A DNA stretch of 45,419 nucleotides, from the NCBI GenBank assembly GCA_017405445.1, contig JAFRAK010000009.1:1-45419 (forward strand), written 5' to 3'. Source of the stretch: Bacilli bacterium (GTDB lineage Bacteria; Bacillota_I; Bacilli_A; RF39; UBA660). The notes beneath the pieces are model-generated. The model made no database searches. It was given only the letters and a program-made list of their open reading frames with translations, and was not told the DNA's origin. The translations under genes were made by a program, and so were the position numbers. Positions 22,917 to 32,204 of the stretch are shown here, piece after piece; within the stretch, counting starts at the first letter, position 1, and every line of letters starts with the position of its first letter.

Positions 22917-24470
22917 ATGGGAAGTACAGGAATCTCCATTTTACTTGTTGTAATTGGCCTAGTAGTAGGCTTTGGTTTATCTTTTTTAATTAATTACTTT
23001 CGTGGAAGTTTAGCTAATAAAAAAGCAGATCATTTAGTAGAACAAGCTAAAAAAGAAATTGAAAAATTAAAAAGAGATGCTGCTATTGAGCAAAAAGAAG
23101 AAGCTCATAAAGCAAAAATGGAATTAGATAAGGAAATTAAAGAAAAAAAAGATGAATTAAAAGAAAGTGAAAATAGATTATTACAACGTGAGTCTAATAT
23201 TGATAAAAGAGAAGAAATGTTCCAAAAAAGAGAACTTGCTTTAGATGAACGTGAAAGTAAACTATCAGAAAAACAAGATGAAATACAAGTTGAAAAAAGT
23301 AAAGTGGAGGAAATAAAAAAAGAACAACTTGAAATGCTTGAAAAGATATCCGGATTTAATAAGGATAAAGCTCGTGAAAAAGTTATGAGCATGGTAAAAG
23401 AAAATATGACAAAGGAAATATCAGAGTATATTCGTGAACGTGAAAATGAAGCTAAATTAGAAGCTGATAAACAAGCTCGTGAATTAATTGTTGCTTCTAT
23501 GCAAAAATATGCTGCTGATATAGCAAGTGATCAGACAATTACAGTTGTCGATTTACCTAATGATGAAATGAAAGGAAGAATCATTGGTCGTGAAGGTAGA
23601 AATATTCGTACAATTGAAGCTATTACAGGAGTTGACTTAATTATTGATGATACACCTGAAGCTGTTGTTTTATCTAGTTTTGATCCATTAAGAAGAGAGA
23701 TTGCTAGAGTAACACTTGAAACATTAATTAAGGATGGAAGAATTCATCCAACTCGTATTGAAGAATTATATGATAAAGTTTGTAAAGAGACAAAACAACA
23801 GATGATTCAAAGAGGACAAGATATTACTTTTGAATTAGGACTTACAAAGTTTGCGCCAGAGTTGATTGAAATTATTGGTAAATTACATTTTAGAACTAGT
23901 TATGGACAAAATGCTTTACAACATTCAAAAGAAGTTGCTGAATTATCTGGTATACTTGCAGGAGAATTAGGAGAAAATGTAACACTTGCTAAACGTGCGG
24001 GTCTTTTACATGATATTGGTAAAGCAATTGATCATGAAGTAGAAGGAAGCCATGTAGATATTGGCGTTGATATTGCTAAAAAATATCATGAAAATGAAGT
24101 TGTTATTAATGCAATAGCATCTCATCATGGAGATACTCCTGCTACTAGTGTAATTTCAACGATTGTTGCCATTGCTGATGCTTTATCTGCATCTCGTCCA
24201 GGAGCTAGAAATGATTCATTAGAAAACTATATTCAAAGACTTTCTCAACTAGAGCAAATTGGTAATGAAATTAAAGGTGTTGATAAGACATTTGCCGTTC
24301 AAGCAGGAAGAGAATTAAGAGTAATTGTTAAACCAGAAGAAGTAGATGATTTAGAATCTCATAGAATTGCTCGTGAAGTAAAAGAAAAAATTGAAGCAAA
24401 TCTAAAATATCCTGGTACAATTAAAATTACAGTTATTCGTGAAACAAGAGCACAAGAAGAAGCAAAATAA
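22917..24470 (+). CDS. rny: Ribonuclease Y
   Basis: This 517-aa membrane-bound endoribonuclease starts mRNA decay in Firmicutes. An N-terminal membrane helix ([20 protein letters not shown]) is followed by a long coiled coil (about residues 40-180), a KH domain ([20 protein letters not shown]) and the HD domain with [12 protein letters not shown] (His365, Asp366) and ASHHGDTP. The ATG at 22917 has GGAGG before it; the 12-codon upstream extension overlaps the leader. Length and domain order are normal. It has its own promoter and terminator. Confidence 0.97.
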   Translation: MGSTGISILLVVIGLVVGFGLSFLINYFRGSLANKKADHLVEQAKKEIEKLKRDAAIEQKEEAHKAKMELDKEIKEKKDELKESENRLLQRESNIDKREEMFQKRELALDERESKLSEKQDEIQVEKSKVEEIKKEQLEMLEKISGFNKDKAREKVMSMVKENMTKEISEYIRERENEAKLEADKQARELIVASMQKYAADIASDQTITVVDLPNDEMKGRIIGREGRNIRTIEAITGVDLIIDDTPEAVVLSSFDPLRREIARVTLETLIKDGRIHPTRIEELYDKVCKETKQQMIQRGQDITFELGLTKFAPELIEIIGKLHFRTSYGQNALQHSKEVAELSGILAGELGENVTLAKRAGLLHDIGKAIDHEVEGSHVDIGVDIAKKYHENEVVINAIASHHGDTPATSVISTIVAIADALSASRPGARNDSLENYIQRLSQLEQIGNEIKGVDKTFAVQAGRELRVIVKPEEVDDLESHRIAREVKEKIEANLKYPGTIKITVIRETRAQEEAK

Positions 24471-24483
24471 TGCTTCTTTTTTG
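24457..24483 (+). terminator. rny terminator
   Basis: AAGAAGCA (24457-24464) pairs with TGCTTCTT (24471-24478) around AAATAA, followed by Ts; it includes the stop. Confidence 0.75.
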
Positions 24484-24502
24484 TTTGAAAATTATATATA
24501 CG

Positions 24503-24511
24503 TGCTATAAT
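24503..24511 (+). promoter_or_regulatory. Extended -10 promoter of the 24535 surface protein
   Basis: TGCTATAAT is an exact TGnTATAAT, 23 nt before the GTG start. Confidence 0.6.
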
Positions 24512-24534
24512 GATAATACGGGGATGTGAGTAAT

Positions 24535-27207
24535 GTGAAAAAAATTTTTAAATTATTACTTTTATTATTTATTCCTCTTTTCGTAAATGCAGAAGGGTGT
24601 AGTATAAATTCAATTTCAATTATTGGAGTTGAACCTCAAGAAGATTCTAATTATTCTAGTATTTCTAAAAGTATTATGATTGAAGATAATACAATTCATT
24701 TAGATATAAATATGTTCAATGTTGGAGATAGATTGTCATATAAAATAACACTTAAAAATGATTCTTTGGAGGATTATAGTATTAATAATCTTCATATTAA
24801 TTCAGAATCCGAATATCTTTCTTATCAATATGTACCAGAAGATCATTCTAATATTATAAAAGCACAATCTTCTAAAGTAGTATTATTGACTGTAGAGTAT
24901 GAAAATGAAATTCCAAAAGAGTTATTTGAATCAGGAAATTATGTAGATAGTCAAGAAGTGAAGATTACTGTTTCTAATGAAGTGCCATTTTCTGAAGAAA
25001 GTTCATTTTCCTCCATTATTAATCCAATTACAGGAAATGTGTTTTATGTTATTATATTTCTATTTATTATTTGTTCATTAATGTTTTCTTTATGCAAAGC
25101 AAAAAAGAATACTAATATTCATTTTTTATTAATTATGGTAATGTTGATTCCTATTGGAGTAAAGGCATTTTGTGATTATGAAATAGAGATTAATTCTAAT
25201 GTCAATATTATTATTCCTAGAAATCTATATGATGTTGTTACTGATGGTGCCATTATGGATAATATTAATTCGGAATTTGTTAATAATGATATTCCAGGTA
25301 TTGATTTTACTAAAAGTGCTTCTGATGAAAATGGTAAAGGTATTTATATTAAAAGTGATACTTCAGAAGATGATTATCCTATTTATTATTATCGTGGAGA
25401 TGTTTCCAATAATAATATTATATTTGCAGATAAATGTTGGAAAATAGTGAGAACAACAGATACTGGTGGAACGAAATTAATTTATAATGGAGAACAAAAA
25501 ATAGATTATAATCATTATCCGTTTAAGCAAAATAACTATCAAGATGTTGAAAGTAATACTGATTCTGTTTATAAGAATCCATTTATATATGATATGAATA
25601 CTAATGAATGGGTTTCAATTATAACTGATTATAATGATTCTGCTTTTGAATTCTCTATAAAGGAATCTGGAAGTTATAAATTAAAATTTCATTTTAAGAG
25701 TGGTTCTTCTACTGGTGGTTCTGCAAACTATTATTTAGATGGTGAAAAAATTGAATCTATATCTTTTGGTGGTGGATATGAAGTAGATAAAGAATATGAT
25801 ATATTTGTTGATGGCGTGAATAACAATATAAAGGTTGATTATTTCGGATCAGCAGATATTTCTAGTCCAATTGAATTGCATATTAGTGTCGAACAGAATG
25901 ATGTAAAACTTGATGAATCAAAATATAATGTTATTAGTAATGGCAATTATTTCTATCGTTTATATTATGATGAGAATGACAATTATTGGCATTATTCTTC
26001 TCCATATCATGTGAGTTCTACTATCTCTTTTCGTATATCTGAAGAAGGAGACTTTTTATTAAAAGTTCCTTCTTCTACTGGAGGACCAGTTTATTATAAA
26101 AAAAATGGTGTAGAATTATTAAGTACACAAGGTTTTATATTATTAAGTAATGTAAAAAAAACAGATGTATTTACAATTGAGTATTCACAATATTCTCCAG
26201 GAGTTGTGGATATGAGTTTTTCTATTGGAACATATTCTACAAAAATATATAGTCAATGTGGTTATGAAAACTATAAAAGTGTTATTGATTATCAACCTTT
26301 TAATGATAGTTATAATAGTATGTCTTATTGCCAATATAGTTATGGTAGAAATTATTCCTGGAATTTGGTTTCTCTTTCTTCTGGTGGTTATTGGGCTCAT
26401 GATGTTAATTATTCTGCTGATGGTTATTCTATGGTAGATTCTATATATAATAGAAACGGTTCTCCGTGGGATACAGATAGACATTATTTTCGAAATAATG
26501 CAACAAGCTTTACTTATTATTTTACAAGATCTTATGGAATTACTTTAACTGCTGGTAAAAAGATTGAGGATGTTTATAATGAAACATTTATTGATCCAAT
26601 TGGCGGAAATAAGTCGAAAATTAGAAGTATAGTGGAGGAATGGTATGAAAATAATAATGTCAATCAATATAATGATTATTTAGAAGATACAAAATGGTGT
26701 TTAGATAGGAGCATATATGATGATGTTGGCTGGAAATTGAATGATTCCTATCAAGGAACTTTTAAATTTAGTGCGCAAAAAAGGGTGGAAGATAATTTCT
26801 CAGAAGGTCCACAGATAAAGTGCTCTAACGAGAATGATTATTTGTCAGTAGAACAAGGACAATTAACATATCCTATTGCTTTATTAACTGCTGATGAAGT
26901 AGATTTAGCTGGTAATATTACTAGCAATAGTAAGAATAATTATCTTTCTAGTAGTTCATACTTTTGGTTGTTATCACCATCTCAAGCTTATAATGCTAGT
27001 ATTTGTACTTCCAATGGTTCTAATACAAATTGTGTTTCAGGCTATTATCCACTAGTGTTAATACATTATTCTAGTGGAGGAATAGGTTCCAACATAGTCC
27101 ATCAAACGGCTGGTGTTCGTCCAGTAATCTCTTTAGATAATTCTGTTATGATTTTAGATGGAGATGGAACGGGTGATAATCCATATCATGTATATTATGA
27201 ATCATAA
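24535..27207 (+). CDS. Large surface protein with internal NPITG anchor, second signal sequence and DUF6273-like domain
   Basis: This 890-aa protein starts with a signal peptide (KKIFKLLLLLFIPLFVNA) and a beta ectodomain (about residues 20-160). NPITG follows at 163-167, then a hydrophobic helix and KAKK: the layout of a sortase anchor. The frame continues into a second signal-like helix (FLLIMVMLIPIGVKA, about 196-212) and a second ectodomain of 675 residues. That part contains CWKIVRTTDTGG near 300, tyrosine/serine/asparagine-rich beta regions and a C-terminal end with YPIALLTADEV, FWLLSPS and GVRPVISL, resembling DUF6273. GTG at 24535 is preferred; GTG 24526 is possible. The 32205 gene has the same N-terminal design. 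Role unknown, presumably surface attachment. Confidence 0.75.
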   Translation: MKKIFKLLLLLFIPLFVNAEGCSINSISIIGVEPQEDSNYSSISKSIMIEDNTIHLDINMFNVGDRLSYKITLKNDSLEDYSINNLHINSESEYLSYQYVPEDHSNIIKAQSSKVVLLTVEYENEIPKELFESGNYVDSQEVKITVSNEVPFSEESSFSSIINPITGNVFYVIIFLFIICSLMFSLCKAKKNTNIHFLLIMVMLIPIGVKAFCDYEIEINSNVNIIIPRNLYDVVTDGAIMDNINSEFVNNDIPGIDFTKSASDENGKGIYIKSDTSEDDYPIYYYRGDVSNNNIIFADKCWKIVRTTDTGGTKLIYNGEQKIDYNHYPFKQNNYQDVESNTDSVYKNPFIYDMNTNEWVSIITDYNDSAFEFSIKESGSYKLKFHFKSGSSTGGSANYYLDGEKIESISFGGGYEVDKEYDIFVDGVNNNIKVDYFGSADISSPIELHISVEQNDVKLDESKYNVISNGNYFYRLYYDENDNYWHYSSPYHVSSTISFRISEEGDFLLKVPSSTGGPVYYKKNGVELLSTQGFILLSNVKKTDVFTIEYSQYSPGVVDMSFSIGTYSTKIYSQCGYENYKSVIDYQPFNDSYNSMSYCQYSYGRNYSWNLVSLSSGGYWAHDVNYSADGYSMVDSIYNRNGSPWDTDRHYFRNNATSFTYYFTRSYGITLTAGKKIEDVYNETFIDPIGGNKSKIRSIVEEWYENNNVNQYNDYLEDTKWCLDRSIYDDVGWKLNDSYQGTFKFSAQKRVEDNFSEGPQIKCSNENDYLSVEQGQLTYPIALLTADEVDLAGNITSNSKNNYLSSSSYFWLLSPSQAYNASICTSNGSNTNCVSGYYPLVLIHYSSGGIGSNIVHQTAGVRPVISLDNSVMILDGDGTGDNPYHVYYES

Positions 27208-27243
27208 AAACCTCGTTTCTATTTTGCCTAAGAAACGGGGTTT
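27208..27243 (+). terminator. Terminator after the 24535 gene
   Basis: AAACCTCGTTTCT (27208-27220) pairs with AGAAACGGGGTTT (27231-27243) with one T-G wobble. The stem is long; the T-run is short. Confidence 0.6.
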
Positions 27244-27309
27244 ATATCATTTTAAAGTTTTTTGTATTTCTTCTTTTTTAATCGAATAATATTATTGGGG
27301 GGTGAATTT

Positions 27310-27666
27310 ATTCATACAAAATTCAAAATATTATTTCTATGGAAGTTAGGTAAAAATGTACATGAAAGACAAAAATACTATGATAATATTTTTAAAAAAT
27401 ATGCTGATTATTTTTCTTATTGTTTTGGGAATAGTTTTTTATCTTATAGAGAAAATATTCATTTAATGGAAAAATTATATTTAAACTTTCCTATCTATTA
27501 TGAACAATTAGAAAATATTACTTGGGATCAATATCTTTTACTATTAGCTATTGAAGATAGGAAAGAAAGATATTTTTACTTTTATTTATCATTATTTTTT
27601 AAAAGTGATTATCAAGATACATTAGAATTCATTGATAATCATTATTATAAAAGATTATTTAATTAA
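27310..27666 (+). CDS. Small protein resembling the DUF1016 N-terminal (YhcG-N) domain alone
   Basis: About 118 residues. ILFLWKLGKNVHERQ, YADYFSYCFGNSFLSYRENI, LMEKLYLNFPIYYEQ and ITWDQYLLLLAIEDRKERYF match, by eye, the N-terminal winged-helix-like domain of DUF1016/YhcG proteins (LYWxIGxxI, LSxxFGxGFSxxNL, MxxFYxxYP, LxWSHYxxLL). The C-terminal PD-(D/E)XK nuclease half is absent. No ATG, GTG or TTG follows the strong GGGGGGTG site in frame. ATT at 27310 would be a rare start; TTG 27295 precedes the site. The frame could also have suffered a small shift. Role unknown. Confidence 0.45.
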   Translation: MHTKFKILFLWKLGKNVHERQKYYDNIFKKYADYFSYCFGNSFLSYRENIHLMEKLYLNFPIYYEQLENITWDQYLLLLAIEDRKERYFYFYLSLFFKSDYQDTLEFIDNHYYKRLFN

Positions 27667-27697
27667 AAAAAGAAAAGATTATTGATCTTTTCTTTTT
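27667..27697. terminator. Bidirectional terminator between the DUF1016-like gene and rnj
   Basis: AAAAAGAAAAGAT (27667-27679) pairs perfectly with ATCTTTTCTTTTT (27685-27697) around TATTG. Convergent genes end on both sides. Confidence 0.85.
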
Positions 27698-29364
27698 ATG
27701 TCTAATATGATAGGCAGAATAATTGGTTTTCTACCAGTTAGATTATTAATGAATGGATATAATGCTTCTGTAATATCTGTTTTTAATATCGCAAAAGTAG
27801 TTTTTGGATTTGCGAGATCTTGAACAATAATTTGTTCTGCTTTATTTTCTATTTTATGAATTAATTCTTCATTTTCATTTACTAATATAAATCCTCTTGT
27901 CGTAATATTTGGTTTGATTAATAATTCTCTTTTTTTCATATCTACATTAATAATTACAACAAGGATTCCATCTTTTGCCATTATTTTTCTATCTTTAATA
28001 ACAGCTCCACTTACTTCTCCAATTCTATTTCCATCTACATATATATCTGCACCTGGTTTAGAATCTCCTCTGGTAAGGATATGATTTTTTAAATCTAAAG
28101 TATCTCCATTCTTTAAAATAAATGTATTTTCTTTTGGAATACCACAAGCAATACCGATATTTGCTTGTTTTTTTAACATTCTATAATCTCCATGGAATGG
28201 CATTAAGTACTTTGGTTTAATTAATCGAATCATTAATTTAATTTCTTCTTCATTAGCATGTCCTGAAGTATGTAAATCTTCTAGAATACTATTTGTATAT
28301 ACTTTTACACCCTTTAAGTAAAGTTTATTAATTGTTTTTGATATGCTTAAAGCATTTCCTGGGATTGCAGATGATGAAAATATAACAACATCATCTGGTC
28401 TTAATTTTATTTGTTTATGAGTACCATTTGCAATCCTAGATAAAGCTGCAAGTGGTTCTCCTTGTGTACCAGTACATAAAATTGCGACTTCTTTTGGTTT
28501 TAATTGGTTAGCTTCTTCTGGAGTAACTAATAGTTCTTTATGATCAATATATCCTCCATTTAATGATATATTTATGTTATTCTCCATACTTCTACCAAAA
28601 ATACATATTTTTCTATTATGTTTATAACAAGTTTCAAAGATATGTTTTACACGATAAATATTTGATGCAAATGTAGCGATAATAATTCTAGAATTACTCC
28701 ATTTATCAAACATTTCTCCTAATGTTTCATCTACTACTGATTCACTATTTGAGAATCCTTCATTTAGTGCATTTGTTGAATCTCCTATTAATACATCTAC
28801 TCCTTGTTCTCCAAGAGATGCCATTTTATATAAATCAGCCATAGGACCAATTGGTGTAAGGTCAAATTTATAGTCTCCTGTAGTTACTATTCTACCATCT
28901 GGTGTATTAATACTTATTCCATGAGAATCTGGAATAGAGTGTGTGATTCTAAAAAATTCAACTTCTATTTCTTTAAATTTTAGTTTAGTTTGGTCGGTAT
29001 ACACAAACAAATTATCATATCTGATATTTCTATCTTGTAATTTTACGGCAATCAACTCTTTGGCATGATTTGGTGCATAAATTGCTGGTATGTTAACATT
29101 TTGTAGTAAGAATGGAATACCACCAATGTGATCTTCATGACCATGAGTAATTAAAAGAGCCTGAATTTTATCTTCATTTTCTTTTAGAAATGTAAAATCA
29201 GGTAAGACATAGTCTATACCCATTAGTTCTCCTTCTGGAAAACTAACCCCGGCATCAATAATAACAATTGCGTCGTTATGCATTACACAATACATATTCT
29301 TTCCGACTTCTCCTAAACCACCTAGAACAATAATCTTTGTTCCATTGGTTTCTTTTTTATTCAT
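27679..29364 (-). CDS. rnj: Ribonuclease J
   Basis: This 561-aa metallo-beta-lactamase/beta-CASP ribonuclease acts in 5'-3' decay and processing of RNA together with RNase Y. Visible motifs are GGLGEVGKNMY, the metal site HGHEDHIGG (His74, His76, Asp78, His79), TGDYKFDLTPIG, the beta-CASP region with CTGTQGEPLAALSRIANG and the late PFHGDYRML. AAGGAGTTATT lies before the ATG at 29364; the 16-codon extension upstream overlaps the leader. Only one RNase J gene is seen in the window, so J1 and J2 cannot be told apart. Confidence 0.96.
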   Translation of the reverse strand: MNKKETNGTKIIVLGGLGEVGKNMYCVMHNDAIVIIDAGVSFPEGELMGIDYVLPDFTFLKENEDKIQALLITHGHEDHIGGIPFLLQNVNIPAIYAPNHAKELIAVKLQDRNIRYDNLFVYTDQTKLKFKEIEVEFFRITHSIPDSHGISINTPDGRIVTTGDYKFDLTPIGPMADLYKMASLGEQGVDVLIGDSTNALNEGFSNSESVVDETLGEMFDKWSNSRIIIATFASNIYRVKHIFETCYKHNRKICIFGRSMENNINISLNGGYIDHKELLVTPEEANQLKPKEVAILCTGTQGEPLAALSRIANGTHKQIKLRPDDVVIFSSSAIPGNALSISKTINKLYLKGVKVYTNSILEDLHTSGHANEEEIKLMIRLIKPKYLMPFHGDYRMLKKQANIGIACGIPKENTFILKNGDTLDLKNHILTRGDSKPGADIYVDGNRIGEVSGAVIKDRKIMAKDGILVVIINVDMKKRELLIKPNITTRGFILVNENEELIHKIENKAEQIIVQDLANPKTTFAILKTDITEALYPFINNLTGRKPIILPIILDIKRKDQ

Positions 29365-29410
29365 AATAACTCCTTTCTTTTTAAAATATTTATAAAGAAC
29401 TAACCTAATC

Positions 29411-29439
29411 ATTATAGCTTATTTTACACTTTTTGTCTA
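29411..29439 (-). promoter_or_regulatory. Sigma-A promoter of rnj
   Basis: On the minus strand: -35 TAGACA (29434-29439), a 17-nt spacer and -10 TATAAT (29411-29416). The leader is about 40 nt. Confidence 0.6.
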
Positions 29440-29446
29440 GTTTTAC

Positions 29447-29476
29447 AAAAAAAGTTCACATCTTACGATGTAAACT
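29447..29476 (-). terminator. Terminator after the 29478 gene
   Basis: On the minus strand, AGTTTACATC, loop GTAA and GATGTGAACT (one wobble) are followed by seven Ts. Confidence 0.8.
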
Positions 29477-29477
29477 A

Positions 29478-30284
29478 TTACTTTCTTGTAAATTCTTTAA
29501 AGTAGTAATTTTCTCCATCTTTACTTTCAAATACATATGTAATGTGATGAAGTTCATTTTTATGTTCTTTAATGTAGTCAGTAAGTTTTTCCATAATTGT
29601 ATCAGAATCAGTTTCTTGATATTCTTCTAAAAGGGTCTCTACATTATGATTATTATATTCTTTATAGATTCCATCTGGTTTTGCAAAAGCATAGGTAGTA
29701 GTGATTTCTAATTTTTTATTGGTTGCATTGTAGTCAGTTACAAGATTTTTTGTAATGATGTCTGTCATTCCTCCACAACCTGTTTGAGAAAAATAACTTT
29801 CCTCATCTTCTTTATATGTATAATCTCCACATCCTAGATTGAATACTGTTTTTTCATAGCAATCTGGTCCATATACTTTTTCTACTGCTTGTTTAACATC
29901 AGTCTCTTTAATAACACTATGTGCATAGTCAGATGAATTTGTTTGGATTTCAAATACTAGATCTCCAATATATTCAATTTTTTCTCTAGCAGATAACTCT
30001 TCTGCTTCTATTTGATTTACTTCAAATAGTTTTTCAGATGGACCTATACTGATTGGATTTATGTAATCAACATATTCTTGTAGTTCTCTATCTGAAAATG
30101 TTACTTCTTCTTCTATTTCTTCAACAGGTTCTTTTGTTTTATTATCAAATATTTTATCTTTATTGAAATAGATAAATACTCCTAAACCAATGATAATTAA
30201 TAGAAGTAGTATAATTATTAATCCGGAACTCTTACTATCTTTTACATCGTTCCATTGTTCCATTTGCTTTTCATTTTTTTCCAT
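29478..30284 (-). CDS. Single-pass membrane protein with extracellular Cys-containing domain, function unknown
   Basis: This 268-aa protein has a short charged cytosolic N-terminus and one membrane helix at about residues 20-40 (SGLIIILLLLIIIGLGVFIYF). An acidic linker (EPVEEIEEEV) and an extracytoplasmic alpha/beta domain of about 200 residues follow. Three cysteines cluster within about 25 residues (CYEKTVFNLGCGDY and TGCGG). GAGAGGTAATT precedes the ATG. It is divergent from ftsY and is its own unit. No family was recognised. Confidence 0.7.
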   Translation of the reverse strand: MEKNEKQMEQWNDVKDSKSSGLIIILLLLIIIGLGVFIYFNKDKIFDNKTKEPVEEIEEEVTFSDRELQEYVDYINPISIGPSEKLFEVNQIEAEELSAREKIEYIGDLVFEIQTNSSDYAHSVIKETDVKQAVEKVYGPDCYEKTVFNLGCGDYTYKEDEESYFSQTGCGGMTDIITKNLVTDYNATNKKLEITTTYAFAKPDGIYKEYNNHNVETLLEEYQETDSDTIMEKLTDYIKEHKNELHHITYVFESKDGENYYFKEFTRK

Positions 30285-30381
30285 AATTACCTCTCTTTCA
30301 TCTTTTATTATAATATTATATTTCTTGTAGATAAAACTTTTTTATTCTCTTTTACGTTTTATTTACATCAATATTAAGATT

Positions 30382-30390
30382 TGCTATAAT
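30382..30390 (+). promoter_or_regulatory. Extended -10 promoter of ftsY
   Basis: TGCTATAAT, followed by a leader nearly identical to that of ffh (39991-40016): AAG.CATAGGTGATATT before the ATG. Confidence 0.65.
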
Positions 30391-30406
30391 AAGCATAGGT
30401 GATATT

Positions 30407-31837
30407 ATGGGACTATTTAGTAAAATTAAAAATATGTTTAAATCTTATCGAGAAGAAGAAAAAGAAGAAGTTGAAATAAAAGAAAAAACAGATGTAGAAG
30501 ATGAACCAGAAACAGTAGAAGAAGAATCTGAACTAGATGTAGAAGAAGAGACTACGGATGAAGTTGAGGAAAAGTCTGATGATGAAGAAAAAGAAGTTGA
30601 AGAAAAGTCTAATGATGAAGAAAAAGAAGTTGAGGAAGAACCTGAAACTGATGTAGAAGAGGAAATTCAGGATGAAGTTGAAGAAGAGTCTGATGATGAA
30701 GAATCCGAAGAAGTTGAGGATGAGTCTGATGATGAAGAATCCGAAGAAGTTGAGGATGAGTCTGATGCTGAAGAATCCGAAGAAGTTGAGGAAGAACCTG
30801 AAACTGATGTAGAAGAGGAAACTCAGGAAGAAGCAGAAGAAGTAGTGGTAGAAAAACCAAAAAAGGAAAAAAAAGGATTATTTCGTAAGAAAGATAAAAA
30901 AGAAGAAGAAAGAAAATCTGTTAAAGTATATGAAAAAGGATTATCAAAGTCAAGAGAAGGATTTGTCTCTAAACTTGCTAATCTTACAAATAAGTATCAT
31001 AAGATAACAGAAGAATACTTTGAAGAATTAGAAGAAATACTTATCATGGCGGATATTGGAGTTAACACTGTTATGAGTTTTATGGATAGACTTCGTGATA
31101 GAGTAAAGCAAGAGAATATTACAGATCCTTCTGAATTAAAAGAAATTATTGTTGATGAATTATTTATCATTTATGTTAATGATGAAGTATTAAGTACTCG
31201 TATTCAAATGAATGATAATGGACCTACTGTTATTCTATTTATTGGAGTAAATGGAGTTGGAAAGACTACTACGATTGGTAAGCTTGCACATAAGTTTATT
31301 GATGATGGTAAAAAAGTATTACTTGTTGGAGCTGATACTTTTAGAGCAGGTGCTGTAGAACAATTAAAAGAATGGGCAAATAGAGTGGATGCTGGATTTT
31401 ATGGAAAAGAAGAAAGTGATCCTGCTAGTGTTGTTTATGATGGAATTGAACTTGCAAAAAAAGAACACTATGATATTGTCTTAATAGATACTGCTGGAAG
31501 ACTTCAAAATAAAGTAAATTTAATGAAAGAATTAGAAAAAATTAATAAAGTTATCGATGGTTTAATTGATGGTGGTGCAAGTGAAACACTGTTGATTATT
31601 GATGCTACTACAGGACAAAATGGTGTAAGTCAAGCAAAAGCATTTCAAGAAATAACCAATATTACCGGTATTGTTTTAACAAAATTAGATGGTACTGCAA
31701 AAGGTGGAATTGTTCTTGCGATTAAAGAAGAAGTGGGAATTCCTGTAAAATATATTGGTCTAGGAGAAACAAAAGATGATCTACAACCATTTGATATTGA
31801 AAAATATATCTATGGATTGTTTAAAGATATGATGTAG
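30407..31837 (+). CDS. ftsY: Signal recognition particle receptor FtsY with long acidic repeat domain
   Basis: This 476-aa SRP receptor GTPase delivers ribosome-Ffh complexes to the membrane. The NG domain has GVNGVGKTT (residues 280-288), DTFRAGAVEQL, DTAGRLQNK and TKLDGTAKGG. It is preceded by an A-domain of about 150 residues made almost only of Glu, Asp, Val and Ser, built from 11-12-residue units such as EESEEVEDESDD. A basic stretch (KPKKEKKGLFRKKDKKEEE) joins it to the N domain. The A-domain is encoded by near-identical tandem DNA repeats, so its length may vary between strains. ylxM follows 8 nt later. Confidence 0.95.
   Translation: MGLFSKIKNMFKSYREEEKEEVEIKEKTDVEDEPETVEEESELDVEEETTDEVEEKSDDEEKEVEEKSNDEEKEVEEEPETDVEEEIQDEVEEESDDEESEEVEDESDDEESEEVEDESDAEESEEVEEEPETDVEEETQEEAEEVVVEKPKKEKKGLFRKKDKKEEERKSVKVYEKGLSKSREGFVSKLANLTNKYHKITEEYFEELEEILIMADIGVNTVMSFMDRLRDRVKQENITDPSELKEIIVDELFIIYVNDEVLSTRIQMNDNGPTVILFIGVNGVGKTTTIGKLAHKFIDDGKKVLLVGADTFRAGAVEQLKEWANRVDAGFYGKEESDPASVVYDGIELAKKEHYDIVLIDTAGRLQNKVNLMKELEKINKVIDGLIDGGASETLLIIDATTGQNGVSQAKAFQEITNITGIVLTKLDGTAKGGIVLAIKEEVGIPVKYIGLGETKDDLQPFDIEKYIYGLFKDMM
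30574..30799 (+). repeat. Tandem 33/36-bp repeats in the ftsY acidic domain
   Basis: A 36-bp unit beginning GATGATGAAGAATCC occurs at 30692-30727 and 30728-30763, and as a diverged copy at 30764-30799. A related 33-bp unit appears near 30574-30640. A larger block (GTTGAGGAAGAACC...) is also repeated near 30632 and 30785. Confidence 0.85.
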
Positions 31838-31845
31838 GTGATAAG

Positions 31846-32136
31846 ATGGAAGATGTTGTTTACTATAATGAGTTATATGACTTATATGGAGAATTACTTA
31901 CGGAAAAACAAAGACAATATTTTGAAGATTATTATTTTAATAATTTAAGTTTTTCTGAAATGGCAGAAGACTATGATGTGAGTCGTAACGCTGCTTTTAA
32001 ACAAATTCATATTGTGATAGAAAAACTAAAAGAGTATGAAAAAATCTTAAAGTTAAAACAAAAGAGAGATCAATTGTTTGAAATTTTGAATGATGTTCCA
32101 ACGGATATTAGGAAAAGGATAGAGGAAGTATTATAA
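31846..32136 (+). CDS. ylxM: YlxM/p13-like SRP-associated DNA-binding-type protein
   Basis: This 96-aa protein of the UPF0122 family has a sigma-region-4-like helix-turn-helix: LLTEKQRQYFEDYYFNNLSF, SEMAEDYDVSRNAAFKQIHI and VIEKLKEYE. YlxM is tied to the SRP pathway by gene order, usually next to ffh. Here it follows ftsY instead, 8 nt downstream with GGTGATAAG before the ATG, while ffh lies 8 kb away. Its exact role in SRP function is poorly known. Confidence 0.88.
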   Translation: MEDVVYYNELYDLYGELLTEKQRQYFEDYYFNNLSFSEMAEDYDVSRNAAFKQIHIVIEKLKEYEKILKLKQKRDQLFEILNDVPTDIRKRIEEVL

Positions 32137-32171
32137 TCTATTCTTTTTTTATAGTATTTAAAGTATTAGTT

Positions 32172-32180
32172 TGATATAAT
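32172..32180 (+). promoter_or_regulatory. Extended -10 promoter of the 32205 surface protein
   Basis: TGATATAAT lies 25 nt before the ATG and is followed by GGTAGGAGAG. Confidence 0.6.
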
Positions 32181-32204
32181 AATCTTATGGTAGGAGAGTT
32201 TGCT

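Noticed and set aside
26185-26484. Isoleucine-rich minus-strand frame inside the 24535 gene.
   Set aside because: Shadow frame of an AT-rich coding region with no start signals.
30609-30860. Leucine/histidine-rich frame on the minus strand inside ftsY.
   Set aside because: It is the shadow of the Glu/Asp repeat region on the opposite strand; it has no ribosome binding site.
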